Shown piece after piece: positions 19,965 through 31,926 of a DNA stretch of 64,000 nt. Below the pieces are notes generated by a model. It ran no database searches and was not told the origin of the DNA. It worked only from the letters and a program-made list of their open reading frames with translations. Numbering within the stretch: the first letter of the stretch is position 1; every line of letters begins with the position of its first letter. The position numbers and the translations under genes are program-made. This DNA is from Endocalyx cinctus (Eukaryota > Ascomycota > Sordariomycetes > Amphisphaeriales > Apiosporaceae), in the NCBI GenBank assembly GCA_001600455.1, contig BCKC01000005.1, forward strand, positions 310,001 to 374,000, read 5' to 3'.

Positions 19965-20810
19965 TCGATCTGTTAAGTAAGCTTCGGCCACTTAGCTGTA
20001 GTTGCTTATAAGCGACTTCTTACGAAGTCTCGCTCAAAACAAAAGAAAACTATTTAGCACTGTGTTTGTTACCGCGTAACACGTCAAAAACTTATGCAAG
20101 TGTAGTCATGTTCACTTTATGTAAAAGTGGGGTGTAGCTCGATGCTAAAAGCGGCAACGGTTCAGGTGTAATTCAAAAAGGTGTCCTTGAGGCGGGCTGA
20201 TCGGTTACCCATCGGAAAGTCTTTACGTCACTGGTACTCCCTGTCAAATAAGCATAAATACGGGGCCACTTGTTTTTTTTTTACTTATTTAGTGCGAATC
20301 GCACAAAATGACGTTGCCAAATTCGATGGAAATATTCAATATCAGCCACTCGCTCAGCCATTGAATAGTGTCATTTTTTAATCAAGTTTCTCACGGTACT
20401 TACCATTAGGGATTTCTTCATCTTCTATTTCATTCTTTTCAAGTAATAATAACAAGGGAATACGTAGAAATTTTATGTTATTTTTTTAATGAACTCGGTA
20501 CAAGATTTATACAATAGATGGATTCAGTATAAAACTTGACTAACTCATCTTTTTTAAAAAAGGAAAATGGATAGGTGGCCTTATCTATGTACGAATAAAA
20601 CAGGACATCCAACAAACGTACGTACGCACCCCCACTATCCTTACGAGAAGTTAGCAGGGCAGAGCAGGCAGCAGTTTCAACGAGGCCTCTCGACCCATCA
20701 GTAGATAGATAGAACCATAAGAGCATCGTTCGTCTATTCTATCTGTCCACCCATTCACTCTTTCTATGGACACGTATCTATATATAAGTGTAGTTCCCGA
20801 ACGAAGATCA
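19965..20810. other. Intergenic DNA, no gene seen
   Basis: Convergent 3' flanks of the genes ending at 19964 (+) and 20811 (-). No coding region or repeat of note. Confidence 0.4.
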
Positions 20811-23154
20811 CTATCCCTCCGCCTCGTAACTATTAGACTTGTGTTTCGGCTGGAACGTAAAGTTGGGATGCGCCGGGCCGAGGAACATCTCGCTGTAAAA
20901 ACAATATATATTAGTCTCAAATTCATACCATAAAATTAAACAGATAGTATAGATAAAAAAAAAAATAAAAAAAACATACCTAATCTTGATCCAATCCTTA
21001 TAATTCGAACTAGCCAGCAAAGTCTCCAAATCATTCCTACCCCTATACCTCGGGGGACGCTCGTTCAAGTTAGGCGGCAAATGTTCCAAGAGGCCGATAG
21101 GGATGTAGCGATGAGTAAAGCTGAGCCACTCGAGAAGGAACCTCCTCGTGAACCCTAGTCCCACCTCGTCCGAGCCCCAAGCCTCTAGACCATATCTCAC
21201 GAACTTCTCGACGTACCCGAGACGTTCCGACGCCGACTTGTCGAGGTACTGACCCTTTTCGATCTCCTCGAAGATCCACGGCTTGACCATGGCCCCGCGC
21301 GCGATCATGACCGAATCCACCTTCGCGTTGTCGATATGGTCGAAGTACTCTACGTGCGAGTAGCAGTCACCGTTCCCGATAAAATAAACTTTATCCCCGC
21401 CGCCGGCCTGCGTACTCGGATCCGGCATCGCCGCCGTATCCGCCAGCTCGTCCCGCTTCGCCTTGTACGACTTCACGAGGGCCGCGCACTCGGCGACGTA
21501 CTCCCAGTTCGCCTTCTTCGTATACCGCTGCTGCCGGCTCCTCCCGTGTAAGGTGATAGCCGCGCACCCGGGGGCGCCCAGCCGGTCGCGGAAATCGGCG
21601 CCGCCGAACGCGAGCCGCTCGATGATCCGGTTCGCCGTCGGTTTCCCGTCGCGCACGCCCGTGCGCAGCTTCGCGCTGACGGGCACCTCGCCCGACACGG
21701 CGTTCATGCCGCGGATGATCTTCTCGAGCTTGCTGGGCGTGTCGAGGAGGCCCGACCCGGCGCCCGACTGGTAGACCATGTCGATCGGGCAGCCGCAGTT
21801 GAGGTCGACGACGCGCAGGCGCGGGATGAAGCGCGCGAGGGCTTCCGTCGCCTTCATCGCGACCCACGGCTGGTTCCCCGAGATTTGGGCGCCGAATTTG
21901 AGGTCTTTCGAGTTGTCGTAACCTTGCACGATGGCGTCGGCCGCGTGCTCGGGCGAGATTCGAGGGGGCGCGACCTCGGTCTCGTGGGCTTTCATCAAAG
22001 CCCAGTCGTTCTTCTGTCCCTGGATCAGAGGTAATCCGAGAGCCATCTCCGAGTAGGTAACCTGAGCTCCCAGCTCGACGCATAGTCTTCGGAAAGGCAG
22101 GTTCCCTTGCGTCGTGAGCGGCGCTAAGACGGGCGTCTCCCGGCCGAAATAAATTTTTCGCTTCTCCGACGGTTTGAACGGCGGGTCGATAAATTGGGCT
22201 CTCAACTCTTTGAGGGCTTCCGCGTCCGCTTCGGGATTATCCTCCGTCTTCTTGCGGTGGAAGAACTTTTGCGACACCTCGTTCTCCTTGTCGAACCACT
22301 TGCTGTACGCTTCCGACTTTTCGAGAGTGATCTTCTTCCTCGCGAGGTCCCATTTGTTGTCGGCCGTGGCTATATTGACGACGCCCGGCCTCGCGTCGGG
22401 ATCTTCGGGAACGGCCGGTCGCCGGTCGCCGACGTTCTGGATCAGGACCAGCTCCTTACGGCCGTCTTCGCGCGTCACCTCTTCCGAGTGGCTCCGGACG
22501 AAGCGGCATTTCCATCCCGACGTGCAGTAGCCGTGGACCTCGAAAACGGGACATTTCCCGCCCAAGACATCGACGTCGGCACGCCTTCCCTCGGTCATGT
22601 ACTTGCGCAGGTCATGGCACATGTTACACCGCTCGCCAAACTTGCAGGTCTTCGGCGAGAACTCGTTGCTCTGAGCCCGACTGTTACATAACCGCAATGA
22701 ATCCTCGAAATAACCGTAGGTGCGGTTGTGATTTTGGCCTGTTTGTTTTTTCTTGTTCTTGCCCTTTTTACCACCGCCGCCATTTTCTGCGCGGGGGTCC
22801 ACAGGCCCTGAACCCTCGGCTGCATCATCATCAATGTTTTCCTGAGGTTCATTAGAAATGATATATCTGTAATAAAGATTAGTCTCTAGTCCGTTTAGTA
22901 GTAGTATATATACACTATACACGTATATATATTAAAAAAAAGGATGTTATTTACTCAGCCTTCACCGCAGCTACCCCTCGTCCTCTATCGGTAGAGTCTC
23001 CTTCTGATCGCGAAGTAGTGGCATTTTGACCATTATCCAACTTCTGTCTCTTAGATACAGGTTCATTGTTATCGTGATTGTTCACGGCATCGCTACTTTG
23101 TGTAGCAGTTGCCTCGGCAGGCCGCTTTTCCAACGAGTCTGCGTCTACTTCCAT
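20811..23154 (-). CDS. DUS3: tRNA-dihydrouridine(47) synthase (NAD(P)+), DUS3
   Basis: Three exons (23154-22955, 22866-20980, 20892-20811) give 722 residues. The enzyme reduces U47 to dihydrouridine in cytosolic tRNAs using FMN and NAD(P)H. Order of parts: a low-complexity N-terminus with a basic KRQK; two CCCH-type zinc fingers (residues about 125-190; CKFGERC then [15 protein letters not shown]), specific to DUS3; then the FMN-binding TIM barrel from about residue 285 ([15 protein letters not shown]). The active-site Cys lies in [19 protein letters not shown], and phosphate-binding segments include GNGD and [13 protein letters not shown]. The last intron (20979-20893, 87 nt) is a multiple of three without stops; the spliced junction [14 protein letters not shown] matches the family. 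The codon bias is GC-rich in the barrel, as for a highly conserved gene. Confidence 0.95.
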
Positions 23155-25903
23155 GGCTGGAAATTGACGTAAAAAAATGGAGGGGTACCAAGGTTATATT
23201 TGAAGTAGGTATCGTGCTCAGGTAAATCTGATGCTTAAATAAAAGACGTAACTTTTTAAGATATTATGCAATCATGATCTATCTCGACGCCTTAAAAGTT
23301 TTAAAAAAAGAAAAGACGTTTATTTTATTTTATTTGGACTTTGACAATTCAGATTATACAGGAGTTACAATGTTTTCTCTCTCTTCAATTTTTTTTTTCT
23401 TCATTACGCACACTTGAGACTAAAACTTGTAGTATAATTATCTAGAGCTCCATTCTATTGCCCCACGATAAGAATAAACCCGTTTATTGAAATAAATGGA
23501 CTAATCTGTAAGGAGTATTTATATATACAGATAGATATATGTGTTGAAGTTATTCTTATTTTGTACGTACTAGTGTATACGAAACAAATCAAATGAGAAA
23601 GTAATTACTAAACGAATTATTAATAAATTAGGTTAGACTATTAATTCAGAGTACAATATATGATGATTTACCATATAAAATGTTTACGAATCGATTAGTC
23701 CTTAATGTTATATAAAGTAAGTAAAGAAACTAATTTACAATATTTTCCATTTTGATTTATTGTGGGTGAGGCGGTAAAATTCGGCAATATTCACCGGACC
23801 CACAATTTCCAGTATGATATCTGTATAGCAATACAGCAATACCATATGCTGCCATGCCGTTGATTCCAATTCTCTTAATTTCGCACTTTATGTCATGACC
23901 ATGACACCGCAGATATCTTACATATGTACGTAACTTGATTAGGACCAGAGTTTTATCTGTTAAAAGTCGCCACGTAACCAGAGGTACGCGCAGGGCCGAG
24001 AATAGTTAACGGAGCGCCTAACTTATTTCCTCAATCCAGATATCATCAAAGTTGCTTGTTGTTACACGTATCTGTGGGACCAGCCTTGGAAGTTTACCTA
24101 ACCATAACCCATTCTATCATATGATTTTTCAAGTCCCGAAATTCGGACGGCATACTACCTGACTACTCAGTAAGAAACCCTGTCACCAGCCTGTCAGTTC
24201 TAGATTTGTCCTAACTGATCCTGACTTGTCCAGGGTGGCGGCTACGATTGATCCATAAAAAATATGCATGTGTAAGTCAGTCTACGCTAGAATTGGAGTT
24301 TCGATCCCCGAAAAGGGACAACAGTAATCAGCGACAGATACCTTGAATCGTATCTTATATCCCGGGTAGCGGTATAATAAGTTACCTTTTTTCGGTGCGT
24401 TTTCTTTCTTTTTTTGTATTTAATATGACATAAGTATAAAGTAGATGGTGACAGCGCAGTAATCAAAGTGCCAAGTCAAGTTGCATTTGATTTACAGTAC
24501 CGTAGAATAGTACCTAGGTACTGTAGGTTTTAGACCAAAAATAAAATAAAATACAATCAAAGTCTATCGACCCTTAAAATCTTGGCGATCTTTCTAATAC
24601 TAAAGTTAGGCGGACAAAGTGCCCAAACAATCCTCAGCTATTAACGTCGTGTCTCGGGATATAGAAAGGGGGACCAAGGGAGAAATATCGATATGGTACC
24701 TACTGTGTAAATAGTGTAGAAGAAGAAGAGGAGGAGGTAAGTTGCTCCTATTAACATAACTCTTTCAGTTCGGTTTACGGCCATGACCCTATTTATTTAT
24801 TTATTTATCAATCTACCTATGTTCTCGCTCTCTTTTCCCCTCTCAACAAAAATTAAAAGGCAAAGAATGATGGGAGAACAAGAATTAGAAATAGGCGGAC
24901 AACGCAGTTAGACAGCCAACTTAGATTAGTTGCCCTGACAGGCTGATAGGTAGCTACAGTACTTAAATACAGAGTAATTAGATATCAACTATATTTTGTA
25001 TGGATGTTGATTGATCTTAAATAGTTCATACAACATGTTTTATTTAGTAAATATATCCATGAATATATATATATATATACCTACATACATAAATACTTAA
25101 GTACACGTACAGACTCTACCGTGTATATTTTAAAACCATCCAAATTCATTTTACCCACCTGGGGCACCTTCTATTCATCCCGTGACCCGCCACTTTCAAA
25201 CTGGGACTTACCCTGCGCCGGTGTTGTTGTCGCCTGCTATTTCATATTCAGCATTATTCATTCAAACAAACCACTTCTTCTTCTTCTCTTTTCTTTTCGA
25301 TCTTACTTTTTTTTTATTTTGCTTACACCACTCTTTTCTTTTTCTTCGAGTTCATTCCACACTCATTCTCAACACATTCTTTCCATCTCTCCTTTTTTTT
25401 CTTTTCATTATTCTTTTTGCATATGCGCAAGAAAGAAAGAGAGAGAGAAAAAAAAAAAAGATAGAGACATAATTTACACCGACAATATTCCCAATCGGAA
25501 AAAAAAGAGACCAGCTACCCTACCCAACCCCCGTTATCTTCCAATCAACCCACTTCTATTAACGTTAGAATACAACAAACCGTTTGTTGTCGCTGCCTGA
25601 ACAAAAAAAGAAACAAGCCCAGAGAAAAGTTTCATTTATTGTGGTTAAAAGAGAGAAAGTTAAATAGTTAATTTGAGGCTTTATCATTATATACTCAAAA
25701 CCTTCTTTTTTTTTCTACCATCTTAATTACATTCTCTCCCCTCTATTCCTCCCAGCCACCTTTTTCGATTTTCAAGTCCACCGCCGCATGCGCTTCGTGA
25801 ACCAGTCCGAAATTAGCAATTATCCAACCAGCACATAACCCGATAAATCAACGAAGCAAGAACTTTGCCCCCCAAAAAAAAAGAAACAGACCAAAATTCC
25901 AAA
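23155..25903. other. Divergent intergenic region of 2.7 kb; long pyrimidine-rich leader at its right end
   Basis: No gene is supported between the divergent genes at 23154 (-) and 25904 (+). The right part (about 25250-25430) is strongly C/T-rich on the plus strand and ends in an A/G-rich segment, typical of a fungal promoter and 5' leader. TTTA and TA microsatellites occur near 24792 and 25065. The reading frame 25121-25600 follows the pyrimidine tract and has no independent support. Confidence 0.4.
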
Positions 25904-27220
25904 ATGAAGGCCCGACCGATCGACCAACTCGTATACGAGGCCATGTTCCCGAAGCCGCGATCCAACGACCCCCAGAACTTCCAATCCCTGCTGCACCGGT
26001 ACCTGATCCCCGAGGTGCGGCAGGAGACGCACGCCTTTTACGGGCACATCGACACGCAGGAAGCCAAGTACCCGGGGCTCGACTACTGCCACCCGATCCA
26101 CCGGATCCGGCTGTCGCGGTGGGCCTGGCACCGGCGGCTGTTCCGCGTCTTCGACGCCTTGCGGTTAACCCGCTCCGAGATCGCCGGCCTGACGAAATGG
26201 GAAGGGACCAAGTGGGCCAAGGAGCGGTTCGAGCGCGACTCGGGCACCGTCATCGAGGATACGGCGGCGGACGGGATCCCGGCTTGGGTCGAGCCCGAGG
26301 ATAGGCGGCTCGTCCTCCCCGAGGGCGTCGCGGAAGAGGAAGAGGAAGAGGAAGAAGAAGAAGAAGACGACGGCGAGGCCGAGATCGAGATCGAGGAACC
26401 TGAAGATCCGGTCGAGATGGGAAGGGGATTCGGACGCGAGGAGGAGGAAGAGGAGATAGAAGACGAGGAGGAAGACGAAGAAGACGAAGACGACGACGCC
26501 GCTACCGAACCTCCGGACGAAGATATGGGAAGACGCGAAGAGGAGGACGAGGCGGAAGAAGTGCAAGTGCAAGTGCGAGAAGAAGAAGAGGAAGACAGCG
26601 ACGGAGAGTTGGAAAGCGTAGGATTCGCCCTCAACGAGCGGTTGCGCGAGAGAGCCGCGCGCCACGCCGCGGGGGACACGTCGGAGCCGCTGGACGAGGA
26701 GTGGGAGCAATGGCTTAAGAGCGCGATCGAATCAGGCGAGATTCCGTTCTTGACGGCGTCGTCGTCGAGTAATACCAACGCCGCCGGTACCGACGCAAAC
26801 GGCGACCTCGTCCCTCAGCGCATACTCTCGTCCGCTAGAGACGGGCAGTGGGCCGACGTGCCGGATTACCTGCAGGACATGCTCAGGCAGATATTCGACG
26901 TCGAGAGGCTCCTCTTCAGGCGGAGCCAGTCGTCCCAGGGACGGGAAGAGCCGTCGTTATCTTCTTCTTTATTATCTTCGCTCCCTCCGCGGACGGAAAC
27001 GCGCGGTTCGCCCGTCGCGGCCGCGAGGGAGGTGATGTCTCGGATAGTGGGAGGTAATAGCGGCGGCGGCGGAGGGTCCTGGGTCGGCTCGGAGAGGATA
27101 CGATCGTCGAATAACTGGCGACGCACGTACGGAGAGCTGAGGTTGTCGGTCAGCGAGAATGCCGCTCCGAATAATCCGTCCGAGGTTAGGATACAGCGCA
27201 TGGCGAGACCTAATGCTTAA
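25904..27220 (+). CDS. Conserved ascomycete protein of unknown function with acidic tracts
   Basis: A single exon gives 438 residues from the ATG at 25904 (MKARPIDQLVYEAMFPKPRS). The frame opens further upstream but without an ATG. Residues 1 to about 135 form a conserved, Arg/Trp-rich block (DYCHPIHRIRLSRWAWHRRL, LTKWEGTKWAKERFE) that I know only as an uncharacterised ascomycete family. Next come two long Glu/Asp runs (about residues 142-240; DNA 26330-26600), then a second ordered block (DEEWEQWLKSAIESGEIPF, VPDYLQDMLRQIFDVERLLF) and a Ser/Gly-rich end. The acidic tract suggests binding to a basic partner such as histones, which is inference. The antisense strand of the acidic tract gives long Ser-rich frames that are shadows. 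Confidence 0.8.
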   Translation: MKARPIDQLVYEAMFPKPRSNDPQNFQSLLHRYLIPEVRQETHAFYGHIDTQEAKYPGLDYCHPIHRIRLSRWAWHRRLFRVFDALRLTRSEIAGLTKWEGTKWAKERFERDSGTVIEDTAADGIPAWVEPEDRRLVLPEGVAEEEEEEEEEEEDDGEAEIEIEEPEDPVEMGRGFGREEEEEEIEDEEEDEEDEDDDAATEPPDEDMGRREEEDEAEEVQVQVREEEEEDSDGELESVGFALNERLRERAARHAAGDTSEPLDEEWEQWLKSAIESGEIPFLTASSSSNTNAAGTDANGDLVPQRILSSARDGQWADVPDYLQDMLRQIFDVERLLFRRSQSSQGREEPSLSSSLLSSLPPRTETRGSPVAAAREVMSRIVGGNSGGGGGSWVGSERIRSSNNWRRTYGELRLSVSENAAPNNPSEVRIQRMARPNA

Positions 27221-28856
27221 AAGCAAAATAAAAAAGTAAAAGGGAGAGGGGATTTATAAGTTCAACCTCTTTTTCATTTTTCTCTTCCTCGGATGATAAA
27301 AAAAAGAAGAACGAACAAGCAAAACCCTCTCTACCCAAAATGAAGAAGAAAATACCCTATTACTTAATACGAGCGGGGGGGAAAACCAACGAAGTACGAT
27401 CCTTCAACCTCGACTCGAGAAGAAGGAAAAGAATACTTCGGAAGCGGTACTTATAACTACTATTGGTACTTATCATTACATACACATTTGTTTTTTACGT
27501 ATAGTCGAGTAGGGAAAAGCGAAGGGGGGATATTCAGTTCTGGGAATTGCATTCACCTCCCCCTCCTCCTCCTACTACTACTACTTACTACTGTTATCTG
27601 ATTTTTAGCTATTTTATATCACGCCTACATACATACCCTTAGATTTGCATGACTTAAGAACGGGAAGAAACAAGACAAGAGAGTGAGAGAGTGAGATTGA
27701 AAAGAAGTCAGCAAATCATTAAAGAAAGAAAAGCGAAATAAGAAATTCGATATTTCTTGATTTTTGGTTATCATTTATTTGTTTGTTTGTTGTTTTCGCC
27801 CCCATTATAGACAGACATCGAGCTTGGTGCTTTTTTTTTTTTTTGTAACTCCGAAGCTTCTTACACGTAAAATGAGATAGGAGACATAAAATTAAATAAA
27901 CGAAAGACCCAAAACAAGTCTTCAGGTAGACGGCCCAATCATCGCCGGTGCGAATAACTGATTTCCCTCTTGGTGGATCTGAAAATATTGTACGGTCCAT
28001 AGGTTAGCATCCATTAGTATATTCGACAACTCATAGTAAGAAGTAGTTTTGGTAATAAAGACTTCCAGCCGGGAGATGCTTCCATCTTTTTTGGCGATGT
28101 CTTCGGTATACACATTCATTATCTACGACAAGTATATAGCTGGTTACCTATTTCCTATTCCTTATACTGCAAAAACTCATTGCAATCACGGACGAAAGAA
28201 AGGGTAAGATTGTATATCCTCACAAGTAGTGAGTTTCATGTGTTCATTAATGTGCAACTAGCAGTAGAGCGACAATATACACGTAGATGAACTAAAGTAA
28301 TTTCATCTCTTTCATCTCCCTTTCCAGATGTAGATCGTACAGAAAAAAACAACGATTCGGTACTCCTAGGCATTACAGGACAAGAAAATGATCAAGTCAA
28401 CTCACCTCCCAGAATACATTTCGACATGGTGTCAGAGATGGGGGAAAAAAAGAACAGAAAATAAACAACCGAAAACTCCAATCACCCGTTCGCCTCGAAT
28501 CATTTCCCCTATTCATGCGAACTTCGTGACTTTTTTTTTCCCCCTCTCAGTTGCCTTGCTACCCGTATTGAACGCCATGCTATGCTGATGATTTTCTTGC
28601 CTCCAGGAGGAAATCTATTTACAAGAAGAAAAACGGGTTTTAGTATGAGATCGGTGATAAAACGACCTCTCGCGAAGACCAAATGAAGAAAATGAAAAAG
28701 AAGAAAGGGGGTGATCCTGGTACGCTACAAAGCCGGACTGCCACGTCGCGGACGAAAATATCCTAGACCGACAGCAGGAAGATAATCGATATTCCGACCG
28801 GATCGTGTAACCATACTTAAAGATGCATTTGCCCAATGGATGTTCTCAAGCTTTGC
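27221..28856. other. Convergent intergenic region, no gene seen
   Basis: The 3' flanks of the genes ending at 27220 (+) and 28857 (-). T/A homopolymers and a CTCCTC/TACTAC simple stretch near 27558-27590 are the only features. Confidence 0.4.
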
Positions 28857-30566
28857 CTACGGCTCGAGGTGGGACCACTCTGGGATACCTTTAATTTGGG
28901 TCCACATGTACTTTTCCAGCTTGTTAGCCGACTTAGCGTACGGGGTCGACTCGTTGTTGTAGCGGCGACAGTTGTCAAAGATGAGTCGCGCATCCTTGAT
29001 GAAAGCCTCAGGTGTTTCATACTGATCGGCTTCGAGTTTGTTCTCCATCGTGCTCAGATCCATCGGCTCCTTAATGACCTCGTAGTAATCGGCGACGTCG
29101 TCTTTGTTGACCGGGTTCAAAAACGGCCACGCCGACGGATGGTTCTGCAAATCGTTGAGCAAGTGCAGAAGCTGGTTGTAATTGGGGCCGTGGCGGGGCT
29201 GTCGCGCTAGCTCATCCATATCAGGGGACCAGCCTGACTCGCGGATGGCGGGGATGGACATTGGATCGATCGGAGACACGCCGTTCTTCCACTGCTTAGG
29301 TGGCTGATGGACGATATGAGACTTCGAAAAGGCCCGAATCTTGGCGTGGACGCATTCCTTCTGCTTAAGAAGCATTCGACCTTGCTCAAGATAGCGCACG
29401 CGGGGAAGCATAGAGCACTGCATGATGGTACCGCCTTCGTAATCTTTGATATATCCCATCCACACCGACTTCGGCAAGGTAATCTCCTTGGTAAATCCTT
29501 GCTTCTTGAAATAGCCTATGGCGTAATTGTCGGCGTACGTGAGGAAGTGACGAACATCGCTGGTAGCCTTGACGTAGTCCTTGAGATGGGACATGAGATG
29601 CGCACCGTAACCCTTGACCTGCTGGTCACTGCTGATAGCGCAGAAGACGATCTCGGCGAACTTCCGCCCCTTAAACGGTCGATAAGTAATGCCGCCGACG
29701 ACTTCGAGGGGTTTCTTGACAATTGCTATAGACAAGTGGGTCCGATCGTAGACAAGGCGGGCGATATAATCCTTGGGCATCTTCGGGAGCTGCTTCTGAA
29801 AGATGCATTTCAAGCCGGTCAGGATGATGAGAGATTCGCGCTCATTATCGTTGTTCACGACGCGAAACTCGATTTCTCCGGTGCGTTCTTCGATAACGGC
29901 AGGCTGAATTTTCAACGAGTTAGCCAAACTGTCATGGTCATAACAGTACGGACAAGACAGCTTTGTCGCATTGACTCCACTAGAGCTAGGAGGTAAAAAT
30001 GAGGATGGCACATCATCGCCGCTGGAATTAGTGGGTAGTAACGATGATGCGTGGGGTTCACCACCTCCACTAGAGGTAGTTGGTAAAGAATAGGAGGGAA
30101 GATTTGCCATGCTGGGCAAAATGGGTAAGGAGTTATCCGTACTATGGTCGGAAACAGTTAAAGATGATATATATGATATATAGGAGAGGTACTAGCTTTA
30201 TTTTCTTGGTATGAAGCTTGATTTTGATTTTGTGTATCGGAGATATCGAAGGTATTGAAGGTATTGATGCAGTTTATCGTAGATAGTAAGGGGAAGAAGA
30301 AAAGATATTTATTTACCTTCTCGGGGAAGGGAATGCGTTTAATGGCAGGTTTTTCACCAGCTGGTTCGGTAGGTTCGTGCTTGAGACGTTTGTTTGCAGT
30401 GGGCGAGGAAGGATCAGCGCTTGCTTTGCGCTTGCCATCTGTTGTGGTAAACATACAATTAGTTACATTATGTACATTGTACTATGTATATTAAGTACAT
30501 TAAGTGTCGCCTAATAAAATATAGAGGGATAATCATGATTAACTTACGTTCGTCCTTCATAACCAT
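28857..30566 (-). CDS. GCN5: GCN5 histone acetyltransferase (SAGA/ADA catalytic subunit)
   Basis: The main model has exons 30566-30548, 30438-30317 and 29903-28857, giving 395 residues, the expected size for a fungal Gcn5. The enzyme transfers acetyl from acetyl-CoA to histone H3 lysines. A basic N-terminus ([17 protein letters not shown]) leads to the GNAT domain (residues about 48-215), with the catalytic Glu at about 131 in [12 protein letters not shown] and the acetyl-CoA loop QVKGYG at about 142-147. It ends with a bromodomain (about 283-390; [28 protein letters not shown] with the acetyl-lysine Asn). Exon 1 is only 19 nt; a second ATG two codons on could also serve. The intron 30316-29904 is 413 nt, far longer than the others here, and is open in frame for its last 69 codons (see the separate entry). 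It is divergently paired with OST5. Confidence 0.92.
29904..30110 (-). other. In-frame ORF inside the long GCN5 intron (possible alternative N-terminus)
   Basis: From an ATG at 30110 the minus strand is open and in frame with the GCN5 GNAT exon. It encodes 69 residues ([18 protein letters not shown] at its start, [20 protein letters not shown] at its end) before PAVIEER. The stretch contains about 2.7 units of a 45-nt tandem repeat encoding [18 protein letters not shown] and LPPSSSG. The Ser-Ser-Gly codons differ between units only at third positions (TCTAGTGGA against TCCAGCGGC). Use as an alternative first exon or retained intron is inference. Confidence 0.35.
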
Positions 30567-31306
30567 CGTGAAAGCATCGAATAAGGGAAAAGGGAAGGAG
30601 CGCAGTATCAATCCCAATCGAACGGTTCAGTATGCGCCGAGGCTGAATTTGATGAATTTGATGAACTAATGCGATATGCACCTTTCTCGGGTTTTTAGAA
30701 ATATATTTCTTGTGCAGACTAATGTCTACATCAAAGAAATATATCTAAAACTAGAAAGGAGGTTAAGGGGAAAAAAAGAAAAAAGAAACAAAGAATGATG
30801 CGATGTGTTATGACGCGACAAGGTGGTTAATGGTGAGTGTAGTGTGGGGAGTGTGAGGTTTAGTAAATAAATCCATTGAATTATTTCATCCGATAAAGAT
30901 TAATGATGAATAACTAGCGTTGTCTCTTATCGGGTATAAGAATATAGCTTAATAGGTAGTACTTAACTTTTAAGATATGCTCCGTGCGAACTCCAAATAC
31001 TCCGTACTGTACAAGAACAAGAACAATACTATGGGGGAAGCAACGAAGCTACTGTTCACTGCAACTTGAAAATACGCTAAGCCTTTTCAGGATTGGCCAC
31101 GTTCTATCTTCTATGCGTATTCAGCAATTACGAATATTGAAGAGCTTCTCATCATTAAAGCTCTCCAAACATCCATGTAAAACAAAGTAAATGTGAACAG
31201 TGAACAGCTTCAGTCATCACCACTTGTCAATCATTCAAACTTGTCAAAAATCACACCGAGAAACCTATAACTATTCTATTCATCTCTATCATTCTAAACC
31301 CTCTTC
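30567..31306. promoter_or_regulatory. Divergent promoter region of GCN5 and OST5
   Basis: The 740 bp between two divergent start codons must hold both promoters. I see AT-rich segments and an AGAAATATATTTCT palindrome-like stretch near 30697-30710 but no motif I would name. Confidence 0.4.
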
Positions 31307-31697
31307 ATGGATTCCTCTCTTCATGAGATCTGGCAAACTGCGGCAGGCAGTCCATTTCTCCCCACTGTCGGAAAGGGTAGCCAATTCTTAGTTGGTTTTG
31401 TCCTTCTTCTACTCGGCCTTTCTCTGACTGGTGCATTCGCCTTGAGTAAGTTCATATCAAGTTCCAAATCAATATATATTAACTTATAGAGAGTCAATAC
31501 TAATTCAATCTTTTTTTTTTCTCTTTATAGACCGTTCAGTTGTCACTCTTCCGGTATTAGGACTCCCAGCTTCCCTTGCCATCGCGTACGTATTCTCTCC
31601 GAAATAGCTTGAATGAATCATACATCCCCGGCTCTCTAATATTGGTTATAGATTCGGTACCGTATATATGTTCTGCGCCGTCGGAGTCTACGTCTAG
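31307..31697 (+). CDS. OST5: Oligosaccharyltransferase subunit OST5
   Basis: Three exons (31307-31445, 31531-31585, 31652-31697) give 79 residues, the normal length of this tiny subunit. Ost5 sits in the ER membrane within the complex that moves the lipid-linked glycan onto Asn in nascent proteins. Two transmembrane helices are seen: VGFVLLLLGLSLTGAFAL (about 29-46) and LPASLAIAFGTVYMFCAVGV (about 57-78). The conserved loop LNRSVVTLPVLGLP lies between them, and the protein ends YMFCAVGVYV, typical of the family. All introns have GTAAGT or GTACGT donors and TAG acceptors. The RAD1 start follows 230 bp downstream on the same strand. Confidence 0.92.
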
Positions 31698-31926
31698 AGG
31701 ATAATTAAACAAACAAAAAAAGATACCCATTGTAACATTTAGGTACGGGCGAGCAGTAGCAGGAAGCATCGCTGTGTATCATACTTAGATGAATTGAGGA
31801 AGATTTGGTCATTGAGAATAGATCAAAAGCAGAAAAAAAAAACATAACCCAAAAAAAAAGAATATTATTCACGAAAACTATCCTTCGTATTTCCTGGTTC
31901 CATTCGTTCACTCGAAACATTCCACC

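Noticed and set aside
21391..22083. 230-codon minus-strand frame inside DUS3
   Set aside because: Alternative frame on the same strand as DUS3 with Arg/Gly-rich text; the DUS3 frame has the TIM-barrel motifs.
22194..22691. 165-codon plus-strand frame
   Set aside because: Antisense to DUS3 exon 2; no independent support.
25121..25600. 159-codon plus-strand frame upstream of the acidic-protein gene
   Set aside because: It begins at a non-ATG codon and is made of Phe/Ser/Leu from a pyrimidine tract; treated as leader DNA.
26083..26778. 231-codon minus-strand frame rich in Ser
   Set aside because: It is the antisense of the Glu/Asp tracts of the 25904-27220 gene; GAG/GAA repeats read as CTC/TTC or TCC/TCT on the other strand.
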